Part shown: positions 1-5,795 of the stretch, piece by piece | How positions within the stretch are numbered: the stretch's first letter is position 1 | Layout of the letters: every line of letters begins with the position of its first letter | From: Bryobacterales bacterium | GTDB lineage: Bacteria; Acidobacteriota; Terriglobia; Bryobacterales; Bryobacteraceae | Direction: 5' to 3' | Length of the DNA stretch: 14,035 nucleotides | Assembly (NCBI GenBank): GCA_003132865.1 | Contig: PKYZ01000194.1 | Span: 21,811-35,845 of the forward strand | Position numbers and translations under genes: made by a program | Notes under the pieces: generated by a model | Database searches by the model: none | Seen by the model: only the letters and a program-made list of their open reading frames with translations | Told to the model about the DNA's origin: nothing

Positions 1-407
1 GCATGCGGATGCAGCACGGCATTGCGTCCGATGCGCACGCGCTCGCCGACCACTGCGAACGGCCCGATCGAGGCGCCCTCGCCGATGGCCGCCGTTTCCG
101 CGACGAATGCCAGCCGGTGAACGCCGGGCGCGGGCCGCGGCGGCTGGTAGAAAAGCTCCAGCGCGCGCGCGAAATCCAGGTAGGGATTGCTCGACACCAG
201 GCTGGCTAGCGGCGCGTCAGGTACTGGCTCGGCAATCAGGATGGCGGCGGCCCGCGTGTGCTTGACCTTGTGCGCGTACTTAGGGTTCGCCAGAAAGGTC
301 AGTTCGCCGCCCGCGGCGTGCTCCATGCCGGCGACTCCCGTGATTTCGATCTCACCGCCGCCCGATAGCACGCAATCCAGCCGGGCGGCGATTTCGCGTA
401 GTTTCAT
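1..407 (-). CDS. lpxD: LpxD, UDP-3-O-acylglucosamine N-acyltransferase (N-terminal part, cut by window edge)
   Basis: Reading leftward from ATG at 407, 135 codons are open to the window edge, so the C-terminal part is missing. LpxD adds the second 3-hydroxyacyl chain, from acyl-ACP, to UDP-3-O-acylglucosamine in lipid A synthesis in the cytoplasm. The visible start MKLREIAARLD, the segment AAGGELTFLANPKY at about 31-44 and VSSNPYLDFARALELFY at about 71-87 are typical of the LpxD N-terminal uridine-binding domain. From about residue 102 the hexapeptide pattern begins (AAIGEGASIGPFAVVG, then VRIGRNAVLHPH), the start of the left-handed beta-helix. No strong ribosome binding site precedes the ATG. 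The gene lies 73 nt downstream of tadG on the same strand with a hairpin between, so it is probably a separate unit. The identification is firm; the catalytic His would lie beyond the edge. Confidence 0.93.
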   Translation of the reverse strand, partial: MKLREIAARLDCVLSGGGEIEITGVAGMEHAAGGELTFLANPKYAHKVKHTRAAAILIAEPVPDAPLASLVSSNPYLDFARALELFYQPPRPAPGVHRLAFVAETAAIGEGASIGPFAVVGERVRIGRNAVLHPH

Positions 408-445
408 GGGCCAAGCTTCAGGTTAGCTTAATTCGACGGAACGCC

Positions 446-465
446 GACAGGCCAGGAGGCCTGTC
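446..465. repeat. REP-like 8-bp palindrome between tadG and lpxD
   Basis: GACAGGCC (446-453) and GGCCTGTC (458-465) form a perfect 8-bp stem around a 4-nt AGGA loop in the 73-nt gap between tadG and lpxD. No T-run follows on the minus strand, so a classical intrinsic terminator is doubtful; it may be a REP-like element or an mRNA end-stabilising hairpin. The 13-mer covering its right arm (455-467) also occurs inside tadG at 1525-1537. Confidence 0.55.
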
Positions 466-480
466 CCACCGCGCAGCCGG

Positions 481-1956
481 TTACTGCGAGATGCGCAGGA
501 TCTCGGAGGCGACTTGCTGGAATACGCCGCCGAGATCCGTAGCTGTGGGAGAGTAAAAGTACTCACCGGCGGGCTTGGCGGAGTTGTAGATGGGACTTCT
601 GGGATCGTTCGAGATACGTTCCATGAAGGTCGCATCGATAGGTTCCGCGGAAGTCCCCCCCAGGCCGATGGCGTAGATGACGGGGATCAGGTTGGGGTCG
701 TTCCGGATGGCGGTGGCCTGGTTGTCGGCGGCATTTACGGACGCGGCGACCACGGCAGTCGGCATATCGACGCGGATCTGGCCCGCATAGGGCCCGCTTG
801 GATACGTTAGGCCCACGACGGACTGATAGCCGGTAGTGGCATTGCCGTTAAGGTCCGTGGCGGGAATATAGGCGATGTCCTGCCTCATATTCGCCTGGAT
901 ATTCAGGTTGGACGGGCTCGAATACATGGCGCACGTATTATCGACGCTAGGCGCGAGTATCACGCTGGTGGTGCTGGCGGACGGGGTCGTGGTAGCAAGC
1001 AAGCCCCCCGTATATCCGAGGGATGGGGCCGGCTCGCCGGTCCACTGCGAGACCACTCCCGCCTTCGCTGCGCTGCTCGAGCAACTGCTCTTAGGGTCGC
1101 TTACCAGCGTGTTGTAATTCCAGACGTCGTAGCGGGTGTCCACTGAGGTCTTCACCGGGAAGTTCGCCGCGACTCCGTTGGGATGCCCATCCGTAAAGAA
1201 GACGATCAGGTTGAGCGCGCCCGGCTCATTGACCGCCTGGAGCTGAGTGTAGGCCATGTTCAGCGCCGCGGCCGTTCCGGTATCGCCGCCACACTGCACG
1301 CCGCCGATCGCCGTCGTCAGGGTAGGGACATTGGAATCGAAGTTCAAGGTGGGCGCATAGGTCAGATTGGGGCCATCTGCGAACGTTACCAGTCCAATCT
1401 CATCCCTGCCATTGGAGAAATAGCCGACGAAGTTTTGCGCGGCGGCGATCATGGTGCCGCACACGCCCGCGAGCTGCATGGAGTTGGACCGGTCGATCAC
1501 CAGAATCATGACCACGTCCCGCCGGGAGGCCTGTCCCTGCGCGGCGACCGTGGATCCCGTTTGGCCCAGGAGCCGCATGAACGTGAGCGGGACGGTCACG
1601 CTGGCCTGCATGGTAACGGTGCGTGTCTTATACGCGGTTTCCGCCACGGTAGTAGTCAGCGACAGATTGGTGGTGCTCCAATACCCGGTTGGGAAATTGG
1701 CGCTGAAGAAGGATTGGGCGGTGGCGGTGGCGCTGGCCGTTTGACTGTTGAGGTCCAGGCCGACGCTCAGCGAGCGGGCCGCGGCCAATGCGGCCGCGTC
1801 CACGGCCGCCGACAGTTTGGCCTGCACCAGATAGAGAATGCTGCCGTCAATCGCCAGGCCCACCAGGGGCAGCATGACGACCGCCACCATCAGGGACAGC
1901 ATGATCACCACGATGCCCCGCCGGCCCCGTCGTTTGTCAGAAGATCTTCCGTTCAT
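481..1956 (-). CDS. TadG-like pilus/adhesion protein with von Willebrand A domain
   Basis: 491 residues. The start carries a basic patch (SSDKRRGRRG) and one hydrophobic segment at about 15-43, the TadE/TadG-type membrane anchor, followed by VQAKLSAAVDAAALAAAR, the usual helix of the Flp pilus assembly TadG N-terminus. Residues about 147-280 and beyond form a vWA domain: the MIDAS pattern is seen as DRSNS (D155, S157, S159), a GDTGT loop (T226/T228) and FFTDG (D256). Such proteins sit in the inner membrane with the vWA part outside and are thought to help anchor or assemble Tad pili. Its start overlaps the end of the preceding TadE-like gene by 20 nt, so the two are probably translated in series. 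No tadA, tadB, tadC, rcpA or flp gene lies in the window. The family call is good; the exact role is inferred. Confidence 0.85.
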   Translation of the reverse strand: MNGRSSDKRRGRRGIVVIMLSLMVAVVMLPLVGLAIDGSILYLVQAKLSAAVDAAALAAARSLSVGLDLNSQTASATATAQSFFSANFPTGYWSTTNLSLTTTVAETAYKTRTVTMQASVTVPLTFMRLLGQTGSTVAAQGQASRRDVVMILVIDRSNSMQLAGVCGTMIAAAQNFVGYFSNGRDEIGLVTFADGPNLTYAPTLNFDSNVPTLTTAIGGVQCGGDTGTAAALNMAYTQLQAVNEPGALNLIVFFTDGHPNGVAANFPVKTSVDTRYDVWNYNTLVSDPKSSCSSSAAKAGVVSQWTGEPAPSLGYTGGLLATTTPSASTTSVILAPSVDNTCAMYSSPSNLNIQANMRQDIAYIPATDLNGNATTGYQSVVGLTYPSGPYAGQIRVDMPTAVVAASVNAADNQATAIRNDPNLIPVIYAIGLGGTSAEPIDATFMERISNDPRSPIYNSAKPAGEYFYSPTATDLGGVFQQVASEILRISQ

Positions 1957-2557
1957 AAACCCCTGCCCCGTTCATGTAACTTCCCCACGCAAAATCCGGC
2001 GAACTGAAGTAAGTCTCAGTAAGGTAGGCTACCTGGCCTCCCGTCAAGGTGACCACACTGCCGAAGCCGGCCGCGCGCGCCGAGGCGTTCGTCAGGTAGT
2101 CCGAGGATGCGATATTCCCACTTGTGCCTATGATGCCGGCGGCGGGAGTTCCGAACGGACTTGAAAACAGGCCGGCGTTGCCGACCACGATGCGCTGAAT
2201 AAACACGTACTGGTGGAGGTTCGCACAACTGGCGCACTGCGGCGTATCGATGTATTCCACGGTGGAGAACACAAACACCCCGTTGCCGCCGTTAGCGGTG
2301 ACGTTCAGTCCGGTGGCAAGCATTATCAGGAGGTTCTGGTTCCCGGCTTGCGTGAAGTCCAGCCCCGCGCTGTACATGCGTCCCGCATCGCGGCAGATTT
2401 GCTCCACCTGTAAGGCCCGGATCAGGTTCAGCCCCACTGTGCTGAGCCCCATGAGCACCGCAGTCCAGAGCGCCACGCTGAGGCAGAATTCGATCATCGT
2501 GCTGCCACGCTGTTGACCGGCTGAAGCATGTCCCACCATGGCACAGTGTCCGCGCAT
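1937..2557 (-). CDS. TadE-like membrane-anchored pseudopilin
   Basis: 206 residues from the ATG at 2557. The segment RGSTMIEFCLSVALWTAVL and the hydrophobic stretch after it form the prepilin-like N-terminal anchor of the TadE family (a Gly-Ser-x-x-x-Glu pattern where a prepilin peptidase would act), followed by the helix ALQVEQICRDAGRMY. The rest is a small extracytoplasmic domain with a CASC pair (CASCANLHQY) and no recognised motif. A GTG at 2569 in the same frame would add four residues, but GAGGGG lies directly against that GTG and 11 nt before the ATG at 2557, so I prefer 2557. The gene starts 15 nt after the upstream TadE gene stops and overlaps tadG by 20 nt, which fits one operon. 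Confidence 0.75.
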   Translation of the reverse strand: MRGHCAMVGHASAGQQRGSTMIEFCLSVALWTAVLMGLSTVGLNLIRALQVEQICRDAGRMYSAGLDFTQAGNQNLLIMLATGLNVTANGGNGVFVFSTVEYIDTPQCASCANLHQYVFIQRIVVGNAGLFSSPFGTPAAGIIGTSGNIASSDYLTNASARAAGFGSVVTLTGGQVAYLTETYFSSPDFAWGSYMNGAGVYERKIF

Positions 2558-2572
2558 AGCGTTTCGCACCCC

Positions 2573-3043
2573 TCAACGCGCCGGGGGTATTCCTCCCGGG
2601 GAGCCTTCCATGCGGTCGAAGGCCTGCGCGCCCAGCGACAAGGGCGCCGGTTTGCGCAGGATCGGTCCCAAGGGAGGCAGGCTGTAGCCTTGCACGTAGA
2701 CGTCCACGATGTTCCCGCCCTGGTTGCTGTTCAAGCCCGCGACGGGGGCCAGAGTGTTCGGCAGATAGTATTGGATGTTGATCAGCGCGGCGCCCGCGGA
2801 GCCCGACAACAGCCCCATGGCGTTTTGCTGCACGACGGCCTTGATGGACGCGTCCTGCCCCAAGCCAGTCATCGTCTGGCTGGTGACGGCATACCGAACT
2901 CCCTCGCGCACCGCGTTCTGCAGGGTAGCTTTCACGTAGAATGCCCAGGCCATGTCCAGAATCAGAAACACCAACGCGCACAGCGGCAGCAGCACAAGGG
3001 CTAACTCCACGACTTGCGAACCACGTTCACCAGATCTGGACAT
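2573..3043 (-). CDS. TadE family protein
   Basis: 156 residues. The N-terminus RGSQVVELALVLLPLCALV, hydrophobic through about residue 36, then VKATLQNAVREGVRYAV, is the classical TadE domain of Flp/Tad pilus assembly: a short basic start, a Glu at position +5 after the cleavage-like site and a single membrane helix. The C-terminal half has no recognised motif and ends proline-rich. It is the first gene of the TadE/TadE-like/TadG set; the next gene starts 15 nt after its stop. No convincing Shine-Dalgarno sequence precedes the ATG at 3043, and an out-of-frame ATG lies 4 nt upstream. The promoter should lie in 3044-3171, but I could not find a convincing -35/-10 pair there. Confidence 0.85.
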   Translation of the reverse strand: MSRSGERGSQVVELALVLLPLCALVFLILDMAWAFYVKATLQNAVREGVRYAVTSQTMTGLGQDASIKAVVQQNAMGLLSGSAGAALINIQYYLPNTLAPVAGLNSNQGGNIVDVYVQGYSLPPLGPILRKPAPLSLGAQAFDRMEGSPGGIPPAR

Positions 3044-3129
3044 ACATCTAGTTATTACATCGGCCGGCAGGACAGATTTGGTTTGAGGAAATTACCTGAG
3101 AATGCGGTTATAGTTACCTTAAGCGGGCG

Positions 3130-3145
3130 TCCCCAGGAGTGGGGA
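3130..3145 (-). terminator. Possible hairpin terminator after the SpoIIE phosphatase gene
   Basis: TCCCCA and TGGGGA form a perfect 6-bp stem with a 4-nt loop, 27 nt past the phosphatase stop codon. A weaker inverted repeat (3150-3167) sits between the two. No T-run follows, so termination is only suggested. The rest of the 128-nt gap 3044-3171 must hold the promoter of the tad genes; nothing else is recognisable. Confidence 0.3.
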
Positions 3146-3171
3146 TGCGGCACGCACGAGTGTGTGCGCCA

Positions 3172-4428
3172 CTACTCTTCCCGGCACTTGGCGACGATCA
3201 GAGTGATGTCGTCGTACTGTTCATGAGGGCTGAACTCGCGCACTTCATCGACGATGGACGTAACCATGGCCTGTGAAGGCCGTTCTCGATGCAGCCGCAG
3301 GGCGTCGATCAGGCCCTGCTCTCCGAATTCTTCTCCGGCATCGTTGAACGCTTCAGTTACGCCGTCGGTGTAGAGCGCCAGCGTGTCTCCCGGCAGGAGC
3401 CGGCGTTCGTCGATCGAGCAATCCCATTCCTTGAAAAGGCCCAGCACCGGGCACGTGGAATCCAGCCGTTCCAGATTGCCATCGCGCCTCAATAAGAGGG
3501 CGGAGAGATGCCCACAATTCGCGTAACGCAGGCGCCCCGCCTGGTCGTCGTATTCGGCGAAGAAGAGCGTGGCGTAGGCGCTGTCCGCTGTGTTTTCGTA
3601 GAAGAGCTGGTTGACCGAGCGCAAGAAGCGTTGCGGCTGATCCAGGGCAATGGCGCACTGGCTGCGCAGATTCGCCTGCAGATTGGCCATCAGGAGAGCG
3701 CCCGCGATTCCCTTTCCCGCAATGTCGCCGATCACCAACCCGAGCCGGTCCCGCCCCAGACTGAGGAAATCGTAGTAATCGCCACCCACTTGGCGAGCCT
3801 GGACGCAAACGCCCGCGTATTCCAGTGTTCTGAGCGCCGGCAGCTCTTGGGGGAAGAGCCTGGCCTGCACCTGCTTTGCAATTTCGAGTTCCTGGGCGGC
3901 GCGGCGTTCCGCTTCCAGTTTCTCCGCGAGCGCCCGGCGTTGCGCTTCGACTTCCCGGCTCACTTCGTCGAAGCCCACCAGCGCGAAAGAGTTCCCATCC
4001 GCGTCTTTGAAGCGGGTGAACACGGCGCCCCAGATTGGCGTCTGTTCCGCGGGCTGTGTGGATGGCACGTCGGCAGGCCGCTCATACTTGAAGCGCCGCA
4101 GGCGCGGCGGATGACCAAAACGAACCCCGCGGTTGCGCCATTCGTGGAACTTGGCCAGGACATCTTCGGTAACGAACGCAACCTGCGTGGCCCGGCCGAT
4201 GAGCTTGTACTCTTGGGAGCCGGGTTTGGGCGCGATCAGCATGAGGACCGCGGAGCCGTCGGGCGGAGCGACGGCCACCCAGCGGCCGCCGGATCCAAAT
4301 TTGGCGTCGAAGGCCAAATTGAATCCAAGCTGATCCAGGTAGAATCGCAGGCTGCGGTCCTGATCGCGGACGTAGATGTTGACGGCGTGAATTCGGAGGT
4401 GGGGTTGCGGCGGAGCGGAGTTGCCCAT
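3172..4428 (-). CDS. VOC (glyoxalase-fold) domain fused to PP2C/SpoIIE-type serine phosphatase
   Basis: 418 residues, predicted cytoplasmic. Residues about 10-155 look like a VOC fold (HAVNIYVRDQDRSLRFY; VAFVTEDV; FKDADGNSFALVGF). A charged helical linker (about 155-190, rich in Glu/Arg/Ala) leads into a PPM/SpoIIE phosphatase domain (about 190-416) with all expected motifs: VGGDYYDF (D217), IGDIAGKGIAGALLMA (D235), YANCGH, LYTDGVTEAF (D355) and YDDITLIV (D406/D407). Such phosphatases (RsbU/SpoIIE type) remove phosphate from anti-sigma-factor antagonists in partner-switching pathways using Mn2+ or Mg2+. In the VOC part, the metal-binding Glu usually seen after DxDGN is Ala149, so this half is more likely a sensor than an enzyme. 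The gene is divergent from the sigma operon 99 bp away. No RsbW/RsbV partner is in the window. Confidence 0.9.
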   Translation of the reverse strand: MGNSAPPQPHLRIHAVNIYVRDQDRSLRFYLDQLGFNLAFDAKFGSGGRWVAVAPPDGSAVLMLIAPKPGSQEYKLIGRATQVAFVTEDVLAKFHEWRNRGVRFGHPPRLRRFKYERPADVPSTQPAEQTPIWGAVFTRFKDADGNSFALVGFDEVSREVEAQRRALAEKLEAERRAAQELEIAKQVQARLFPQELPALRTLEYAGVCVQARQVGGDYYDFLSLGRDRLGLVIGDIAGKGIAGALLMANLQANLRSQCAIALDQPQRFLRSVNQLFYENTADSAYATLFFAEYDDQAGRLRYANCGHLSALLLRRDGNLERLDSTCPVLGLFKEWDCSIDERRLLPGDTLALYTDGVTEAFNDAGEEFGEQGLIDALRLHRERPSQAMVTSIVDEVREFSPHEQYDDITLIVAKCREE

Positions 4429-4435
4429 CGCTGTG

Positions 4436-4441
4436 ATTATA
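4436..4441 (-). promoter_or_regulatory. TATAAT -10-like box next to the phosphatase start
   Basis: A perfect TATAAT reads toward the phosphatase gene with only 7 nt between it and the ATG at 4428. If used, transcription would begin at or beside the start codon, giving a leaderless mRNA. No good -35 hexamer lies 16-18 nt upstream, so this may be chance. Confidence 0.35.
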
Positions 4442-4457
4442 AGCTCCCGCGCCCCTC

Positions 4458-4486
4458 TTGCTTCGCGTCTCGATCTGATTTATTAT
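4458..4486 (+). promoter_or_regulatory. Housekeeping-type promoter for the sigma/anti-sigma/CHAT operon
   Basis: TTGCTT (4458-4463), a 17-nt spacer and TATTAT (4481-4486) match the sigma-70 consensus in sequence and spacing and point toward the sigma gene, whose GTG is about 40 nt downstream. It shares the 99-bp divergent region with the phosphatase gene. Seen by eye only. Confidence 0.5.
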
Positions 4487-4527
4487 CTCCAGTAGCGTTG
4501 CGAGTCTGCGTGGCTGGGTGATCGCTC

Positions 4528-5082
4528 GTGTTTCAGAATAATGAACTGACTGATCTGCCGGATGATACGCTTGTCCTGCGTTTCCGTGCGACCCGGGACA
4601 ACGGTTGCTTCACCCTGCTCTATCAACGCCATCTGCGGGAGGTCTTTCTTCGGATTTCCCGGGTGCTGAGAGAACACCGGGTGCAGGCAACCGACCTGAC
4701 CCAGGACACCTTCCTCAAGGCTTATTCAAATATCGATTCTTACAACGGCGGGGATTTCCGGGCGTGGCTGTTGCGCATCGCGCGGAACGAGTGTCTCAAC
4801 TACCTGCAATCGGCGCGTGTCCGCCGGGAGGTGATCACGGATCAAACGCCGGAGCCGACTTCCGCGCTGGGGATAGGCGACGGCCATGCGCCTTACTCCT
4901 TGGATACGCTGGCGATAATCAACCGGCTATCGGCTCCGCAGCGGGTCTGTCTGAAGCTCTGGTCCGAGGGCTACCGCTTCGAAGAGATCGCCCGCCTGAC
5001 GGACCTGCCGGCTGGGTCCGTCAGGTCTCACATTCAGAACGGCAAACTGCGCTTCGGCGCCCTATGGGGGACACGGACATGA
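4528..5082 (+). CDS. ECF-type RNA polymerase sigma factor
   Basis: 184 residues, the usual ECF length, with only regions 2 and 4. Region 2 covers about 22-98: QATDLTQDTFLKAYSNI (core-binding 2.2) and FRAWLLRIARNECLNYLQ (2.4, -10 recognition). A short Pro/Gly linker leads to region 4 (about 125-176) with the helix-turn-helix GYRFEEIARLTDLPAGSVRS. Start: GTG at 4528 is the first start codon after an in-frame stop at 4519; GGTGA lies 6 nt upstream. The nearby ATG at 4541 is out of frame. The stop overlaps the anti-sigma start as ATGA, so the two proteins are probably made in fixed ratio. It should direct polymerase to an extracytoplasmic-stress regulon; targets are unknown. The sigma-70-like promoter upstream suggests that housekeeping polymerase can transcribe the operon. 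Confidence 0.92.
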   Translation: MFQNNELTDLPDDTLVLRFRATRDNGCFTLLYQRHLREVFLRISRVLREHRVQATDLTQDTFLKAYSNIDSYNGGDFRAWLLRIARNECLNYLQSARVRREVITDQTPEPTSALGIGDGHAPYSLDTLAIINRLSAPQRVCLKLWSEGYRFEEIARLTDLPAGSVRSHIQNGKLRFGALWGTRT

Positions 5083-5789
5083 AGTCTGGCAGTTGCCCCA
5101 GTCCGGAGACGCTGACGGCATACCTGTCCGGTGACCTTGCGCCGGCGCAGTCGGCCGGAGTAATGGCTCACGCCGCGCGGTGCGGGTTGTGCGACAACCT
5201 GCTGGAGCGGATGAAGGCTTTCGACGAACCAAGTGAAAGCCCCTTGCCGGACAGCGAGTGGCGCGGCATGGAACGGGACTTGGCGGCCGATTTCGAACGG
5301 CGGCTGGCGAAGAACCGCCCACCCAATCGCCGCGGCGTTCTTCGCGCATGGCTGTGGCGCCCGGCCCTTGGCTACGCACTGGCAATCATGTTGGCGTTCC
5401 CGGCTACGCGGTGGTTCCTGCGCGAGCGCGCCCCCGCTCCTGTGCCAGCGGCCGTGGCGATTGCCGGGCCGCCTGCGGTCGCATGGGTCCCGACGATTGA
5501 GTTGAACACTACGCGCGACCGGCAACCCGTGCCGGACGCCATGGCCCCTTCAGATCAATTCGTACTGCGGTTCTTCGTGCCGTCGAAGAAGGGAACTCGC
5601 TACTCGGCGGAAATTCGAGATGCGGGGGGCAAGTCTGTGGCGACGGTGCGTGACTTGGTGAGCTCCGATGACCGGGGAAGCCTCAGCCTTTTGTGCCGGC
5701 GGCAGGCCCTCGCGCCTGGTCAATACACAGTGGCTGTCACGGAGATGGGCGGCGACGGCGAGCCAGCCCTCTTCTCCTTCCATCTTTAG
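5079..5789 (+). CDS. Zinc-finger anti-sigma factor with one membrane helix and an extracytoplasmic domain
   Basis: 236 residues from the ATG at 5079, which overlaps the sigma stop by 4 nt. The frame is open upstream inside the sigma gene, but the coupled ATG is the sensible start. Residues 7-45 resemble a zinc-binding anti-sigma (ZAS) domain: SPETLTAYLSGDL, then H31-x3-C35-x2-C38. A charged linker follows, then one membrane segment at about 92-114 (LGYALAIMLAFPATRWFL). Residues about 120-135 are Pro/Ala-rich, and 138-236 look like a small beta-rich domain outside the cytoplasm (FVLRFFVP, YSAEIRDAGGKSVATV, LAPGQYTVAVTEM). The expected role is to hold the sigma factor at the membrane until a signal acts on the outer domain or a protease cuts it. 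The CHAT peptidase encoded next could be that protease or a downstream partner; this is inference. Confidence 0.85.
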   Translation: MKSGSCPSPETLTAYLSGDLAPAQSAGVMAHAARCGLCDNLLERMKAFDEPSESPLPDSEWRGMERDLAADFERRLAKNRPPNRRGVLRAWLWRPALGYALAIMLAFPATRWFLRERAPAPVPAAVAIAGPPAVAWVPTIELNTTRDRQPVPDAMAPSDQFVLRFFVPSKKGTRYSAEIRDAGGKSVATVRDLVSSDDRGSLSLLCRRQALAPGQYTVAVTEMGGDGEPALFSFHL

Positions 5790-5795
5790 GAACCG

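Noticed and set aside
1183..2007. Long plus-strand open frame (274 codons) across tadG
   Set aside because: It is antisense to a clear vWA/TadG gene, has low-complexity Gly/His/Arg composition and no family motif.
3150..3167. Seven-bp inverted repeat as a terminator for the phosphatase gene
   Set aside because: In the minus-strand RNA one pair becomes an A-C mismatch, leaving a weak stem; only the neighbour at 3130-3145 is listed.
3508..4521. Long plus-strand open frame (337 codons) opposite the phosphatase
   Set aside because: The minus strand holds every PPM motif in order; this frame is its mirror, a common effect in high-GC DNA.
4605..5078. Upstream extension of the anti-sigma reading frame inside the sigma gene
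   Set aside because: The sigma frame is well supported here, and the coupled ATG at 5079 gives a complete ZAS-type protein.
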